Origin: Rheinheimera sp. 1928-s
Lineage (GTDB): Bacteria > Pseudomonadota > Gammaproteobacteria > Enterobacterales > Alteromonadaceae
DNA: 39,653 nucleotides
Reading direction: 5' to 3'
Assembly: GCF_029269265.1 (NCBI RefSeq)
Contig: NZ_JARIXP010000003.1
Location: 44,354-84,006, forward strand
The translations under genes were made by a program, and so were the position numbers. Below, in pieces: positions 8,031-17,591 of this stretch. The notes under the pieces were generated by a model. That model made no database searches and was not told where the DNA came from. It saw only the letters and a program-made list of their open reading frames with translations. Each line of letters opens with the position of its first letter. The first letter of the stretch is position 1.

Positions 8031-10778
8031 ATGAAGAACTTCAAACTCAACATGCTGACCATAGCGTTGGCAACCGCAGGAGCAAGTTCACTTGCTGTTG
8101 CACAAGAAACTCAGTCTACAGAAGCACAAGAGCAAATCCAAAGCCAAGTCGAAGTGATTGAAGTTCGTGGTATTCGCCGCAGCTTGCAACAATCTCAGGC
8201 TTTGAAAATGGAATCGACATCCATTGTCGAAGCTGTATCCGCCGAAGAGATCGGTAAATTGCCTGATATGAGTATCGCCGAGTCCCTGGCTCGTTTACCT
8301 GGCTTGGCGGCACAGCGCCTTGACGGTCGCGCCAACGTTGTGTCGGTTCGTGGTTTAGCTCCGGATTTCACCACAGCAACCTTAAATGGCCGTGAGCAGG
8401 TTACTGTAGGTGACAACCGTGGTGTTGAGTTTGACCAATATCCATCAGAAATGATGAGCAACGTTGTAGTTTATAAAACTCCGGATGCTTCTGTAATGGC
8501 ACAAGCCATTGGTGGCACCATCGACATGCAAACTATTCGTCCTTTAGCTCATGGCGAGCAGACGATGGTGGTGAACTTACGTGGTGAGCGTAACTCATTG
8601 GGTTCATTAAACCCGGATGGTAAAGAAAATGGCTTCCGCGGTAGCTTCTCCTACATAGACCAGTTTTTAGATGACACTGTAGGTATAGCCTTTGGTTATG
8701 CCAAAATGGTATCTCCAAACCAGGAAGAACGTTGGAATGCCTGGGGTTATCCTGATGCAGGCAATAACAATATTTCTATCGGCGGTGCAAAGCCTTATGT
8801 TCGTTCAAGCGAACTTGATCGCGACGGCTGGTTAGGTATTGTTGAATATAAACCTAGCGATAAACTGACCACTATAGTAGATGTCTATTACTCTAAGTTT
8901 AATGACACCCAGTTACTGCGTGGTATTGAACTGCCATTCGTTTGGGGCCCTCAAGGCAACACTTTACAACCAGGTTACACCAGTGAAAATGGTCTGGTGA
9001 CCAAAGGTGTGTATAACGATGTTGAAGGCGTGATCCGTAACGACGTAAACATTCGTGACGCAGACACAATAGCGATTGGCTGGAACACAGAAATTACGGT
9101 AACAGATCTGTGGTCGGTAGAAACCGATCTGAGCTATTCAAAAGCAGATCGTACCGACTTCGGTATGGAAAGTTACAGCGGCACTGGTCGCGGTTACCAG
9201 AATGGCGTGGCTGACAATATAGGCTTCGAATACACAGCAGATGGTTCAATGCGTTTTAGCCCAACGCTGGATTACTCCGACACAGACATTATCAAGTTAG
9301 GCGGCCCACTGAGTTGGGGTAACGGTTTAACTGTGGCAGGTAATGCACAGGACGGCTTTATCAATACACCTCATATTGAAGATGAGATGACTGCTGTACG
9401 TTTGTCTGCAAAACGGGTTTTTGAGCAAGGCTCTATCAGCTCCATTGAGTTTGGTATCAATAGCAGCAAGCGCGATAAATTAAAACGTGACACAGGCTTG
9501 TATCTGACCTTAAAAGATTACCCGGCTGATGTGGATATTCCTGCCCAGTACCTTTTACCTGATGTGTCTTTAGGCTTTATTGGCATGGGTAATATGGTCG
9601 CATACGACTCATTAGCCTTGTACCGCGACGGTTACTACAACGAAACTAACGACGCACTAAATGATACAGGTCGTGTACAAAATAACTGGGATATCAGTGA
9701 AGAAGTTTTAACGCCTTATGTCAAAGCTAATGTAGAAAGCGAAGTGAGCGGAATTCCTGTCAGAGGTAACTTCGGTCTGCAAGCAGTGCACACTGACCAG
9801 TCCTCTAGTGGTTTTGCAACAACAAAAGATAGCGCCGGTTATGTCGTGGCGACCCCGGTAAGCGGCGGCGATAAATACTGGGAAATGCTGCCTAGCTTTA
9901 ACTTCGGCTTTGAAGTTGCGGAAGAACAGGTTGTTCGTGTGTCTGCAGCCCGTACTCTGGCACGTGCCCGTATGGACCGTATGAATGCCAGTAATGGTTA
10001 CAGCTACGATGTAACGAAAGAGAACAACACCGATCTGGATGCTTCTCCATGGAGCGCCAGCGGTAGCAACCCGGCATTACGTCCATGGTTGGCTCGTCAG
10101 TACGATTTAAGTTATGAAACTTATTTTGGTGATGACGGCTATTTCGCCGCAGCTTTATTCTACAAAGATTTAGAAAACTACGTATTCACCGAACAAGAGT
10201 TGTATGACTTTACCGGTTTACCTGTAGTAGGTAACGAGCCAGCTCTGCGTCAGGGTTACATCAGTACGCCTAAAAACGGCAATGGTGGCCATGTTCAGGG
10301 TCTGGAATTAACATTGTCCGTTACCGGCCAGATGTTGCATCAGTCTCTCAGTGGTTTTGGCGCTATCCTGAGCGGTTCATACACAGACAGTGAAGTAAAA
10401 GAAAAGGCAGACAGCCAACCGACTAAGTTGCCAGGCTTATCAGAGAAAGTAGTAAACGCAACACTGTACTACGAAAACTCAGGCTGGGAAGTGCGCACCA
10501 GTGCCCGTTACCGTTCTGATTTCCTGGGTGAAGTCACAGGTATTAGCTTGACCCGCAAAACCGTTGATGTGAAAGCTGAGACTGTTGTTGATGCACAAAT
10601 TGGCTATGACTTCTCTCAGTCTAGTTTTGAAGGTTTGGAAGGCTTATCTGTATTGTTCCAGGTAAGCAACCTGACTAACGAGCCGTTTGTCACCTACGAA
10701 AATGGTGATGAGCGTCGTGTGCTGGACTTCCAGAACTATGGCCGCAACTTTATGTTAGGCATCAGCTATAAGCTGTAA
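8031..10778 (+). CDS. TonB-dependent outer-membrane receptor, probably for maltodextrins
   Basis: A 915-residue protein with a signal peptide ending AVAQ (about residue 25). A TonB-box-like VEVIEVRGIRRSL near residue 42-54 is followed by the plug domain (about 60-180) with EEIGKLPDMSIAESLARLPG and VSVRGLAPDFTTATLNGR, hallmarks of the Xanthomonas/Caulobacter type of TonB-dependent receptors that import carbohydrates. The remainder is a beta barrel ending LGISYKL, where the usual terminal Phe is replaced by Leu. It probably takes up starch fragments across the outer membrane with energy from TonB. Substrate is inferred from the divergent GH13/GH31 genes and shared operators. GGGGAT 6 bp before the ATG is the likely ribosome binding site. 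A terminator follows at 10801. Confidence 0.93.
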   Translation: MKNFKLNMLTIALATAGASSLAVAQETQSTEAQEQIQSQVEVIEVRGIRRSLQQSQALKMESTSIVEAVSAEEIGKLPDMSIAESLARLPGLAAQRLDGRANVVSVRGLAPDFTTATLNGREQVTVGDNRGVEFDQYPSEMMSNVVVYKTPDASVMAQAIGGTIDMQTIRPLAHGEQTMVVNLRGERNSLGSLNPDGKENGFRGSFSYIDQFLDDTVGIAFGYAKMVSPNQEERWNAWGYPDAGNNNISIGGAKPYVRSSELDRDGWLGIVEYKPSDKLTTIVDVYYSKFNDTQLLRGIELPFVWGPQGNTLQPGYTSENGLVTKGVYNDVEGVIRNDVNIRDADTIAIGWNTEITVTDLWSVETDLSYSKADRTDFGMESYSGTGRGYQNGVADNIGFEYTADGSMRFSPTLDYSDTDIIKLGGPLSWGNGLTVAGNAQDGFINTPHIEDEMTAVRLSAKRVFEQGSISSIEFGINSSKRDKLKRDTGLYLTLKDYPADVDIPAQYLLPDVSLGFIGMGNMVAYDSLALYRDGYYNETNDALNDTGRVQNNWDISEEVLTPYVKANVESEVSGIPVRGNFGLQAVHTDQSSSGFATTKDSAGYVVATPVSGGDKYWEMLPSFNFGFEVAEEQVVRVSAARTLARARMDRMNASNGYSYDVTKENNTDLDASPWSASGSNPALRPWLARQYDLSYETYFGDDGYFAAALFYKDLENYVFTEQELYDFTGLPVVGNEPALRQGYISTPKNGNGGHVQGLELTLSVTGQMLHQSLSGFGAILSGSYTDSEVKEKADSQPTKLPGLSEKVVNATLYYENSGWEVRTSARYRSDFLGEVTGISLTRKTVDVKAETVVDAQIGYDFSQSSFEGLEGLSVLFQVSNLTNEPFVTYENGDERRVLDFQNYGRNFMLGISYKL

Positions 10779-10800
10779 GCATTAACAAAACTGCCGAAGA

Positions 10801-10838
10801 GGCCCCTGCTGCTGTATCTTGGCTCAGGGGCCTTTTTT
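10801..10838 (+). terminator. rho-independent terminator after the receptor gene
   Basis: GGCCCCTG (10801-10808) pairs with CAGGGGCC (10825-10832) across a 16-nt loop, followed by TTTTTT. The halogenase-like gene starts only 17 bp later, so its expression probably depends on read-through or partial termination, giving less product than the receptor. Confidence 0.85.
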
Positions 10839-10854
10839 ATATGTGGAGATATAC

Positions 10855-12357
10855 ATGCCTACACCAATACGACATCTGGTTATAGCCGGAGGAGGAGCTG
10901 CCGGCTGGATGACTGCAGCTATGTTGTCCAAACTTTTTCCCCATCATTTGCAAATCACGCTGGTTGAATCTGAAGAGATTGGTATTGTTGGTGTGGGCGA
11001 AGCCACAATACCGCCGATCTTATTATTTAATCAGGCTTTAGGCATTAAAGAGGCCGATTTTATCCAGTCAACCAAAGGCACCTTTAAACTCGGGATCCAA
11101 TTTGAAAACTGGGGTCAGCAGGGTGACAAGTATATGCATGCCTTTGGTGATATTGGCAAAGACTTAGGGCTGACCAGCTTTCATCATTTCTGGCTAAGGG
11201 CACAACAACAAGGGTTCACTGATAGTTACTGGGATTATTCCCCTTGTTATCAGGCAGCAAGCCGCAACAAATTTGCACCACTACACCAACTCCCCGGCAC
11301 GCCATTTAAACAGTTAAGTTACGCCTACCATTTTGATGCTTCGCTTTATGCTGCAACCTTAAGAAGACTGAGCGAACAGCAAGGTGTTAAACGTATTGAA
11401 GGAAAAATTGCCTCTGTCACCCAGGATCAAACCAGTGGCGATATCCAAACATTAGTGATGGAAAACGGACACGTCATTCAGGGCGATTTATTTATTGATT
11501 GTTCAGGATTCAGGGCGCTGTTGGCAGAGCAAACTCTCAAAACAGGGTATGAAGACTGGTCCCGCTGGCTGCCATGTAACAGAGCATTGGCGGTGCCAAG
11601 CGCAAACCGCAGCGCTGCAGTCCCTTATACCAGAGCTATAGCACATCAGGCAGGCTGGCAATGGCGTATTCCACTGCAGCACCGCACAGGTAATGGTGTG
11701 GTGTATTGCAGCGACTTTATGGATGATGAGTCAGCACAACAGCATTTACTGAGCAATTTAGAAGGTGACGCTCTGGCCGAGCCACGTCCCATTCGTTTTA
11801 CGACGGGAAGACGCAAAATGCAGTGGCATAAAAACTGTATTTCGTTAGGTCTTGCCAGCGGTTTTCTTGAGCCGCTGGAGTCCACCAGTTTGCATTTAAT
11901 TCAATCAGGCATTATCCGGCTGGCAAAGCTGTTTCCGGCAACAACCGATTATGCCAGCCAGCGCGACCAATACAACCGGCAGTCTGTCACTGAATTTGAG
12001 CAAATTCGGGATTTTATTATTCTGCACTACCACCAGACTCAAAGAGATGACAGTGAGTTCTGGCGCTATTGCCGCACTATGAGTGTCCCTGACAGCCTGA
12101 CCCAAAAAATGGAACTGTTTCGCCAAAGTGCGGTAGTGCAACGTGAGCAGGATGATCTGTTCAGTGAAGTGGCCTGGCAACAAGTGATGCTGGGACAAAA
12201 CCTGATACCACAGCAACACCATCCTTTGGCTAATCAGGTTCCGTCTGAAAAACTACAGCAGTTTATGCAGGATTTAAAACTGATAGTGACAGACATCGTT
12301 GACAAGCTGCCAAGCCACCAACACAGTATCGAACAGCTATTAGTACAACGCAGATAA
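10855..12357 (+). CDS. flavin-dependent tryptophan-halogenase-like protein
   Basis: A 500-residue protein from the ATG at 10855, preceded by GGAGAT; the frame extends upstream to an ATG at 10819, but that lies inside the terminator. The N-terminal dinucleotide-binding motif GGGAAGW spans residues 12-18, GVGEATIP 46-53, the catalytic-type lysine is in TFKLGIQFENW (Lys78), and the halogenase motif WxWxIP is at 268-273. All signature motifs of PrnA-like halogenases are therefore present. Such genes commonly accompany TonB-dependent receptors in carbohydrate loci of Alteromonadales, Xanthomonadales and Caulobacterales, where their reaction is mostly unknown. A role in this locus is inferred from position. 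Free tryptophan may not be the substrate. No signal peptide. Confidence 0.88.
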   Translation: MPTPIRHLVIAGGGAAGWMTAAMLSKLFPHHLQITLVESEEIGIVGVGEATIPPILLFNQALGIKEADFIQSTKGTFKLGIQFENWGQQGDKYMHAFGDIGKDLGLTSFHHFWLRAQQQGFTDSYWDYSPCYQAASRNKFAPLHQLPGTPFKQLSYAYHFDASLYAATLRRLSEQQGVKRIEGKIASVTQDQTSGDIQTLVMENGHVIQGDLFIDCSGFRALLAEQTLKTGYEDWSRWLPCNRALAVPSANRSAAVPYTRAIAHQAGWQWRIPLQHRTGNGVVYCSDFMDDESAQQHLLSNLEGDALAEPRPIRFTTGRRKMQWHKNCISLGLASGFLEPLESTSLHLIQSGIIRLAKLFPATTDYASQRDQYNRQSVTEFEQIRDFIILHYHQTQRDDSEFWRYCRTMSVPDSLTQKMELFRQSAVVQREQDDLFSEVAWQQVMLGQNLIPQQHHPLANQVPSEKLQQFMQDLKLIVTDIVDKLPSHQHSIEQLLVQRR

Positions 12358-12372
12358 AGCCGGTCAGATAAA

Positions 12373-12406
12373 CCTTATAAGGGCCAGCAGAATGGCCCTT
12401 ATAAGG
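12373..12406. terminator. hairpin between convergent genes, possible bidirectional terminator
   Basis: CCTTATAAGGGCC and GGCCCTTATAAGG form a perfect 13-bp stem with an 8-nt loop between the halogenase-like gene and the convergent chemoreceptor gene. No strong T tract follows on either strand, so termination efficiency is uncertain. Confidence 0.6.
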
Positions 12407-12411
12407 ATGTC

Positions 12412-14037
12412 TCACACCCGATACGAAGCCGCTTGCTGTTGCAAACGACTCGCTAACTGTGCCAATGAAGTACTGGCATCTGCGCTGTGGGTTGCGCTGC
12501 GGGTCATCTCGCCAATGCTGACACTAAACTCGCTGATATTTTTGTTAATATCTTCAGCCACTATGGTTTGCTGCTCCGTTGCTGCGGATATCTGCACATT
12601 CATGTCCACTATAGTGCCGACTGCAGATTTAATGTCTTCCAGCACAGCGCCGGCTTCCTGCGCATTGACTACGCTGCTGCTGGCATATTGACCAGATTGC
12701 GCCATGGCCTGTACAGCTTCCCGGGCAGATGCCTGCAGGTTATCAATCATAGCGCGGATAGACTCAGTGGCTTTTTGCGTATTGGTGGCTAAAGTTCGTA
12801 CTTCATCGGCCACTACAGCAAAACCCCGGCCTGCTTCACCGGCGCGGGCAGCTTCAATGGCAGCGTTTAATGCCAGTAAATTGGTTTGGCCTGCAATAGT
12901 CTGGATCACGGCCAGCACCTGGGTGATCTTTTCCGATTCGCCATTCAATTGCTCAATCACCACACTGGCTCCATTCACCACAGTAGATAACTGCTCAATG
13001 GAGCCGACATTTTGCATCACCTTTTGATAGCCCTGCTGGGTTTTCTGATCCACCTCATTGGCCTGCTCAGAAGTCGCCAAAGCACTGTTAGCAACCTCCT
13101 GAATAGCTGCCGACATTTGATTGACAGCTGTAGCTATTAAATTCGCCTGCTGTTCCTGCTCAAAAGCCGTGCCGCTGACCTGCTGACTGATTTGGCTCAT
13201 TTCTTCTGAAGCAGCCGCCAGTTGAGACACCGCATCTGCTAATTCAGTAAAAAACTGATGGACACGACTAATGGTTTGATTAAAAGCACGAGCTGTGACG
13301 GCAATTTCATCAGTGCCTGTCACTTGCGCCCGGATACGTAAATCGGATTTATCCCCCACAATGGAAATGGCCTGCTGTAATTGATTCAGCGGACTGTGAA
13401 TAGAGCGATAAATGAGCCAGGACAAAACGCCTAAACAAATAAAAACCAGCAGCAAAGCAATAACAAACAACTTCAGGAAAAACTGATACTGCTCTGCCGC
13501 CGCCACTTTAAACTTCTCAGCTTCGACCAGTTGCACATCAATTAACGCCGCTAAAGACGCGCTGAGCGGGTCAGCCAATTGATACAACTCTGTATTAAAA
13601 TCTTTGGCACTGCGCTGCATTAAAGACCCATCAGAAATCTGCGCCCTGTATTGCTGCAAGCGTTGCTGGAACAACAATTTTTGTTGTTTGGCCTTTTCAG
13701 CCAGCCCAGCTTCTTCTGTGGTTAAGCTGGTTGCCAGATAAGCTTGCCAGACCTGATCCGCCAACTCGCCTTGTTGCTGCAACTGCTGCACAGCTTCCCC
13801 GGCAGTAATGACCTCACCACGATATTTATGCAACAAATCCACTGAAGTCACAGCGTAGGCATCCGCTACTTGTTTAATTTGTTTCAGAGGCACTACACGG
13901 TCTTCATAGATACTGGTCGCTCCGTCACTTAAATGCCCCATTTCCCTGACCGAAATCAAACTAATGGCAATTAACACCAGTAATGGCACACAGACCAATA
14001 CCAACAAGCGGATTTTTACCGACATTTGATTTAACAT
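12412..14037 (-). CDS. methyl-accepting chemotaxis protein
   Basis: A 541-residue transmembrane chemoreceptor. TM1 is at about 9-30, a periplasmic helical-bundle sensor at about 31-187, TM2 at about 188-210, a HAMP domain at about 211-263, and the cytoplasmic coiled-coil signalling domain to the end. The conserved tip [20 protein letters not shown] followed by [17 protein letters not shown] spans about 381-417 and should contact CheA/CheW. The C-terminus lacks the NWETF-type CheR tether. The ligand is unknown; the sensor looks like the four-helix-bundle class. It stands alone, divergent from the DUF350 operon. The presence of chemoreceptors implies that the organism is motile, although no standard flagellar gene is in the window. 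Confidence 0.95.
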   Translation of the reverse strand: MLNQMSVKIRLLVLVCVPLLVLIAISLISVREMGHLSDGATSIYEDRVVPLKQIKQVADAYAVTSVDLLHKYRGEVITAGEAVQQLQQQGELADQVWQAYLATSLTTEEAGLAEKAKQQKLLFQQRLQQYRAQISDGSLMQRSAKDFNTELYQLADPLSASLAALIDVQLVEAEKFKVAAAEQYQFFLKLFVIALLLVFICLGVLSWLIYRSIHSPLNQLQQAISIVGDKSDLRIRAQVTGTDEIAVTARAFNQTISRVHQFFTELADAVSQLAAASEEMSQISQQVSGTAFEQEQQANLIATAVNQMSAAIQEVANSALATSEQANEVDQKTQQGYQKVMQNVGSIEQLSTVVNGASVVIEQLNGESEKITQVLAVIQTIAGQTNLLALNAAIEAARAGEAGRGFAVVADEVRTLATNTQKATESIRAMIDNLQASAREAVQAMAQSGQYASSSVVNAQEAGAVLEDIKSAVGTIVDMNVQISAATEQQTIVAEDINKNISEFSVSIGEMTRSATHSADASTSLAQLASRLQQQAASYRV

Positions 14038-14214
14038 TGAGGTGAACTCCTTAACAGATCAGTTACTTAGCGGCTTGGCTTTTTTATTGAGCATAGCCTA
14101 AAACTCACAGCTTCAAGGGCGAAAGTCAAAATCTGTCTGGATTCAGTTGTTGCCTTTTGTCCGGCTTTTCTGGATCATCGGCAAAGCACCCTAACTTAAA
14201 GAAAGGATTTTATA

Positions 14215-14628
14215 ATGAGTGACACTTTATTGGCCTCTGTGGCAGGTTTCCCGGACTTTATCAGCTTCTTTTTTCTGGCCATTTTATTGGTGGCTTTATT
14301 TTGCCGCTTTTACACCTGGATCACGCCACACGACGAATTAGCCTTAATCAAAGAAAATAACGGTGCTGCCGCTGTCGCTTTTGGCGGTGCTTTAATTGGT
14401 TTTGCCTTGCCATTGTCCAGCGCTATCACTCATTCACTGTCATTAGCCGACTGTGCTATCTGGGGTGCTATAGCTCTGGTGGTGCAAGTATTAACTTTTG
14501 CTGTAGTACGTTTTGCTTTGAAACAGCTACCGGAACGTATCACTAAAGGCGAAGTAGCAGCTGGTGTGTTTTCCGCCGGTTGTTCTATTGCCATAGGTTT
14601 GATTAACTCCGCCAGCATGACGTATTAA
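14215..14628 (+). CDS. DUF350 inner-membrane protein (YjfL-like)
   Basis: A 137-residue hydrophobic protein with about four membrane helices (around 13-35, 48-70, 77-103 and 112-135). NGAAAVAFGGALIGFALPL and the second, similar half GEVAAGVFSAGCSIAIGLIN are typical of DUF350/UPF0719, whose members arose by internal duplication. Function is unknown. AAAGGA lies 8 bp before the ATG. It is followed by a YgiB-like lipoprotein gene (27 bp) and then a YgiC-like ligase gene (6 bp), the same trio as E. coli yjfL-yjfM-yjfC, so they form one operon and probably one envelope function. Confidence 0.85.
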   Translation: MSDTLLASVAGFPDFISFFFLAILLVALFCRFYTWITPHDELALIKENNGAAAVAFGGALIGFALPLSSAITHSLSLADCAIWGAIALVVQVLTFAVVRFALKQLPERITKGEVAAGVFSAGCSIAIGLINSASMTY

Positions 14629-14655
14629 CCTGCATAACCTATTGAGGAGTCACTG

Positions 14656-15270
14656 ATGAAACAAAAAGTGCTTAAACGCAGTAAAAAGGCAGCTTTAGTG
14701 TTAATGGTGCCTACTGCAACTTTTTTAATGGCAGGCTGTGGTCAGGAAGAAGCAGTGCAAACTGCAGCTTTTGAAACCGTTGATCAATGTGCAGCCTATT
14801 TTAATCCTGAGCAATGCCGTGCCGATTTAAACCAGGCTTTGACTATGCATACTCAGGTTGCGCCAAAATATACCGACAAAGCCTCCTGTGAAACTGACTT
14901 TGGTGTTGGTCAGTGTGAAACTCCGGCTCAGGCCGCAGCGGCAGCTGGTACAGAGCAGCCAGCACAACAGGCTCAGGCTTCCAGTGGCGGTTTTTTTATG
15001 CCGATGATGATGGGCTTTTTAGCAGGCCAAATGCTGAACCGTTCAGGCGGCCAACTAAAGCAACCAGTCCAGGCTCAACCTTTGTATAAATCACGGGACG
15101 ACCGCAGCACTTTCCGTACTGCAACCAATACACCTGTAGCCAGAGGTGTAGGCCCAACCTATATCAAGCCATCCTCAGTACAACCTAAAGCAGCTGGTAC
15201 TGTGAATCGTGGTGGTTTTGGTGCTCAGGCCGCTAAACGCTCCAGCCCAACCAAAAGTTTTGGTGGTTAA
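14656..15270 (+). CDS. DUF1190 (YgiB/YjfM-like) lipoprotein
   Basis: A 204-residue protein with a basic N-terminus (KQKVLKRSKK) and a lipobox LMAGC, giving a lipidated Cys near residue 28. The body has the conserved Cys pattern of YgiB: VDQCAAYFNPEQC and KASCETDFGVGQC, followed by a low-complexity Ala/Gln linker, a FFMPMMMGFLAGQML segment and a Ser/Thr/Gly-rich tail. GAGGAG before the ATG is a strong ribosome binding site. Members of this family are encoded with a YgiC-type ATP-grasp ligase. The biochemical role is unknown; the context suggests the lipoprotein is a partner or substrate of that enzyme. Confidence 0.87.
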   Translation: MKQKVLKRSKKAALVLMVPTATFLMAGCGQEEAVQTAAFETVDQCAAYFNPEQCRADLNQALTMHTQVAPKYTDKASCETDFGVGQCETPAQAAAAAGTEQPAQQAQASSGGFFMPMMMGFLAGQMLNRSGGQLKQPVQAQPLYKSRDDRSTFRTATNTPVARGVGPTYIKPSSVQPKAAGTVNRGGFGAQAAKRSSPTKSFGG

Positions 15271-15276
15271 CAGGCA

Positions 15277-16428
15277 ATGAAAAAAGTAGCTTGTGATGAG
15301 CGCCCTGGCTGGCGCTCTTATGCTGAATCTGTTGGCTTTGAATTCCATACCTTTGACGGCGAAGCCTATTGGGATGAAACTGCCTATTATCAGTTTAACC
15401 TGCGCCAGATAGAACAAGATTTAGAAGACCCCACCGAAGAGCTGCATCAAATGGCTTTAGGTTTGGTGGATGACATTATCGGCGATGAAGAAAAACTGCA
15501 GCAGCTCGCTATACCAGAAAAGTTCTGGGATTTTGTTGCCGAATCCTGGCGCGCTAAAGCGCCGTCTTTATACGGCCGGCTGGATTTAGTTTACGACGGT
15601 AATGGCCCGGCTAAATTGCTGGAACTAAACTACGACACCCCTACCTCTTTATTTGAAACCGGTTTTTTCCAGTGGGTATGGCTGGAAGATCAGATCATGC
15701 GCGGCAAAGTGCCACAAGGCGCTGATCAATTTAACTCCTTGCAAGACCAGCTCGAAACCGCTTTTGCTGAGTTGCCATTGGCCAACCCTTTGTATTTTGC
15801 TTCTGTGGCCAACAGCATAGAGGACAAAGGCACAGTGATGTACCTGATGGACATCGCCAAACAAGCAGGTCTCGACAGCCGTTTTATCGAACTGGAACAG
15901 TTAGGTGAAGCCAGTGGTCAACTGGTGGATCTGGACGGGTACGCTATAGGGGGGTTATTTAAACTCTACCCATGGGAATTTATGGTGCAGGAAGATTTTG
16001 CGTCCGTCATCTTAAGCAGCCAAACCCAATGGTTGGAACCCGGCTGGAAAATGTTGTTATCCAACAAAGGCATATTGCCCTTGCTGTGGCAAAAACATCA
16101 GGGCCACCCGAATTTGCTGGAAAGCCATTTTGAACAACCAGGCCAAAGTTTTGGCGCAGGCTGGGTACGTAAACCGCTGTTTTCCCGTGAAGGCGCTAAT
16201 GTTGAATTAGTGACGCCAAGCGGCGAAAAAATCAGTGAACCAGGCCCTTACGCCGATTCAGCTTTTATCCGCCAGAAGTTTCAACCACTACCAAAATTTG
16301 GTGACAGCTACACCATGATAGGCAGCTGGGTCGTAGGCAACAGCGCAGCAGGTATTGGTATTCGCGAAGACAATTCGCTGATCACCAAAGACAGCTCCAG
16401 ATTTTTGCCGCATATAATTTTGGATTGA
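15277..16428 (+). CDS. YgiC/YjfC-like ATP-grasp protein of the glutathionylspermidine synthase family
   Basis: A 383-residue soluble protein, nearly the length of E. coli YgiC. Recognisable blocks are YYQFNLRQIEQDLEDPTEEL near the start, YGRLDLVYDGNGPAKLLELNYDTPTS (split here by eye, about residues 90-115) and an end region YTMIGSWVVGNSAAGIGIRED, all typical of the synthetase domain of glutathionylspermidine synthase. The amidase domain of E. coli Gss is absent. YgiC-type proteins do not make glutathionylspermidine as far as known; an amide ligation on an unidentified substrate is likely. Start is 6 bp after the YgiB-like stop, with a weak AGG site, consistent with coupling. A strong terminator follows. 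Confidence 0.88.
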   Translation: MKKVACDERPGWRSYAESVGFEFHTFDGEAYWDETAYYQFNLRQIEQDLEDPTEELHQMALGLVDDIIGDEEKLQQLAIPEKFWDFVAESWRAKAPSLYGRLDLVYDGNGPAKLLELNYDTPTSLFETGFFQWVWLEDQIMRGKVPQGADQFNSLQDQLETAFAELPLANPLYFASVANSIEDKGTVMYLMDIAKQAGLDSRFIELEQLGEASGQLVDLDGYAIGGLFKLYPWEFMVQEDFASVILSSQTQWLEPGWKMLLSNKGILPLLWQKHQGHPNLLESHFEQPGQSFGAGWVRKPLFSREGANVELVTPSGEKISEPGPYADSAFIRQKFQPLPKFGDSYTMIGSWVVGNSAAGIGIREDNSLITKDSSRFLPHIILD

Positions 16429-16435
16429 TGCGAAG

Positions 16436-16467
16436 GCTCTGGTTGCTTTAGCAGCCAGAGCTTTTTT
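16436..16467 (+). terminator. rho-independent terminator of the DUF350-YgiB-YgiC operon
   Basis: GCTCTGGTTGC pairs with GCAGCCAGAGC (11 bp with one G-U pair) around a TTTA loop, then TTTTTT. It starts 8 bp after the stop codon. Confidence 0.92.
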
Positions 16468-16745
16468 CCAGCATTTCTGGTTCGAACCATGATCACGTAT
16501 TTACTTAACCGCTGAGATAAAAGTACGACTGACGTCCTCACTTCAATCAATTCGTAGTTTTTTATTTACTTATATCCGTAGAGTCTATTTAACCAATCCA
16601 TTCAATTGAAATACATATCCAAATTCACCAACCTGCTATCAGGTATTTATCCGCTTTTTCTCCTGTAAAAGTAAGGCTTTTTTTTACTTTGGCTCTCATG
16701 CTGTCGACTACTCCTGTTACAGCGCACAAAGCGCAGAGCGTACTT
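16468..16745. other. intergenic region without recognised genes
   Basis: About 280 bp of AT-rich sequence between the operon terminator and the SGNH lipoprotein gene. An imperfect hairpin AAAGTAA...TTACTTT lies at about 16668-16690. I see no promoter of quality and no small gene. Confidence 0.4.
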
Positions 16746-17591
16746 ATGAACAGAATCAGCATACTGAAGCTTTTCCTCTTGGCGATGACAACCACAAGTT
16801 GCCTGTATTTGACCGCTTGTGGTGGCGGTGCGACTACTCCAACAGACATTACTGGCGGCGGTGGTCAGGTTGCTCCGAATAATCCTGACTTTGGCCAGTT
16901 GCCACTGGCTGCTGAAGTGCCGGATAACAGGTATGTCGATCACTATAAAATCCTGATGTTTGGCAACAGCCATGTGCGCTCACACAATATGCCTGGCTTG
17001 ATCCGGCAACTGATTCTGGCAGGACGACCAGGGGCTCTGGTGGATATGACTGTGGCTGATGGTTATGCTTATCTGGATGAGCGTTTATCTGGCACTGCGG
17101 ATTTAAAGTTATTGCAGTCTTTGAGCTGGAGCCATGTGATTTTACAAGGCCAGAAGTACTCTACCTCTGGCCTTTATAGCTACCCTGTAAATGACAGCCT
17201 GATTTGGCTTAGGGCGGTAAAAGCGCAAAACGCCACCCCCGTGTTATTTCCGGAACATGGTCAGGATGGCAACAGCACAGAAGGCAGCCGTGTACATCAG
17301 TTGCATCAGTCTATTGTGGCGACTGAGCCTGGTTGTGTTGCGCCTGTTGGTATGGCCTGGGACAAGGTATTGCAGCAAGATCCTCAGATGATATTGCATG
17401 AGGCGGATGGCAATCATGCGGCTTTGGCTGGTACTTTTCTGACAGCTTTGGTGTTTTATCAAAGCATCACAGGAAACAATGCCGAATTGCTGGCGTATTT
17501 TCCGCAAATTCCTTTAAGCTCTGAGCAACAACAGTTTTTACGTCAAATCGCCGCCGCCACTTTGCAACAGCATCCAGCCTGCCCTTTTTAA
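16746..17591 (+). CDS. SGNH/GDSL-type hydrolase lipoprotein
   Basis: A 281-residue protein. The ATG at 16746 is preferred over one at 16689 because it is followed at once by a lipoprotein signal (KLFLLAMTTTSCLYLTAC, lipid Cys25). After a Gly/Thr/Pro linker comes KILMFGNSHVRSH, with the block I serine at Ser75 in a GNSH context. The C-terminal DGNHAALAG supplies the DxxH dyad (Asp221, His224). This layout fits the SGNH hydrolases, which deacylate or de-esterify sugars and lipids at the cell surface. The GNSH rather than GDSL motif is common for carbohydrate-directed members. The ribosome binding site is weak. It is transcribed alone. Substrate is unknown. Confidence 0.72.
   Translation: MNRISILKLFLLAMTTTSCLYLTACGGGATTPTDITGGGGQVAPNNPDFGQLPLAAEVPDNRYVDHYKILMFGNSHVRSHNMPGLIRQLILAGRPGALVDMTVADGYAYLDERLSGTADLKLLQSLSWSHVILQGQKYSTSGLYSYPVNDSLIWLRAVKAQNATPVLFPEHGQDGNSTEGSRVHQLHQSIVATEPGCVAPVGMAWDKVLQQDPQMILHEADGNHAALAGTFLTALVFYQSITGNNAELLAYFPQIPLSSEQQQFLRQIAAATLQQHPACPF

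Noticed and set aside
8116-8461. Minus-strand open frames inside the TonB-dependent receptor gene
   Set aside because: They are shadows of the receptor frame with no independent coding character.
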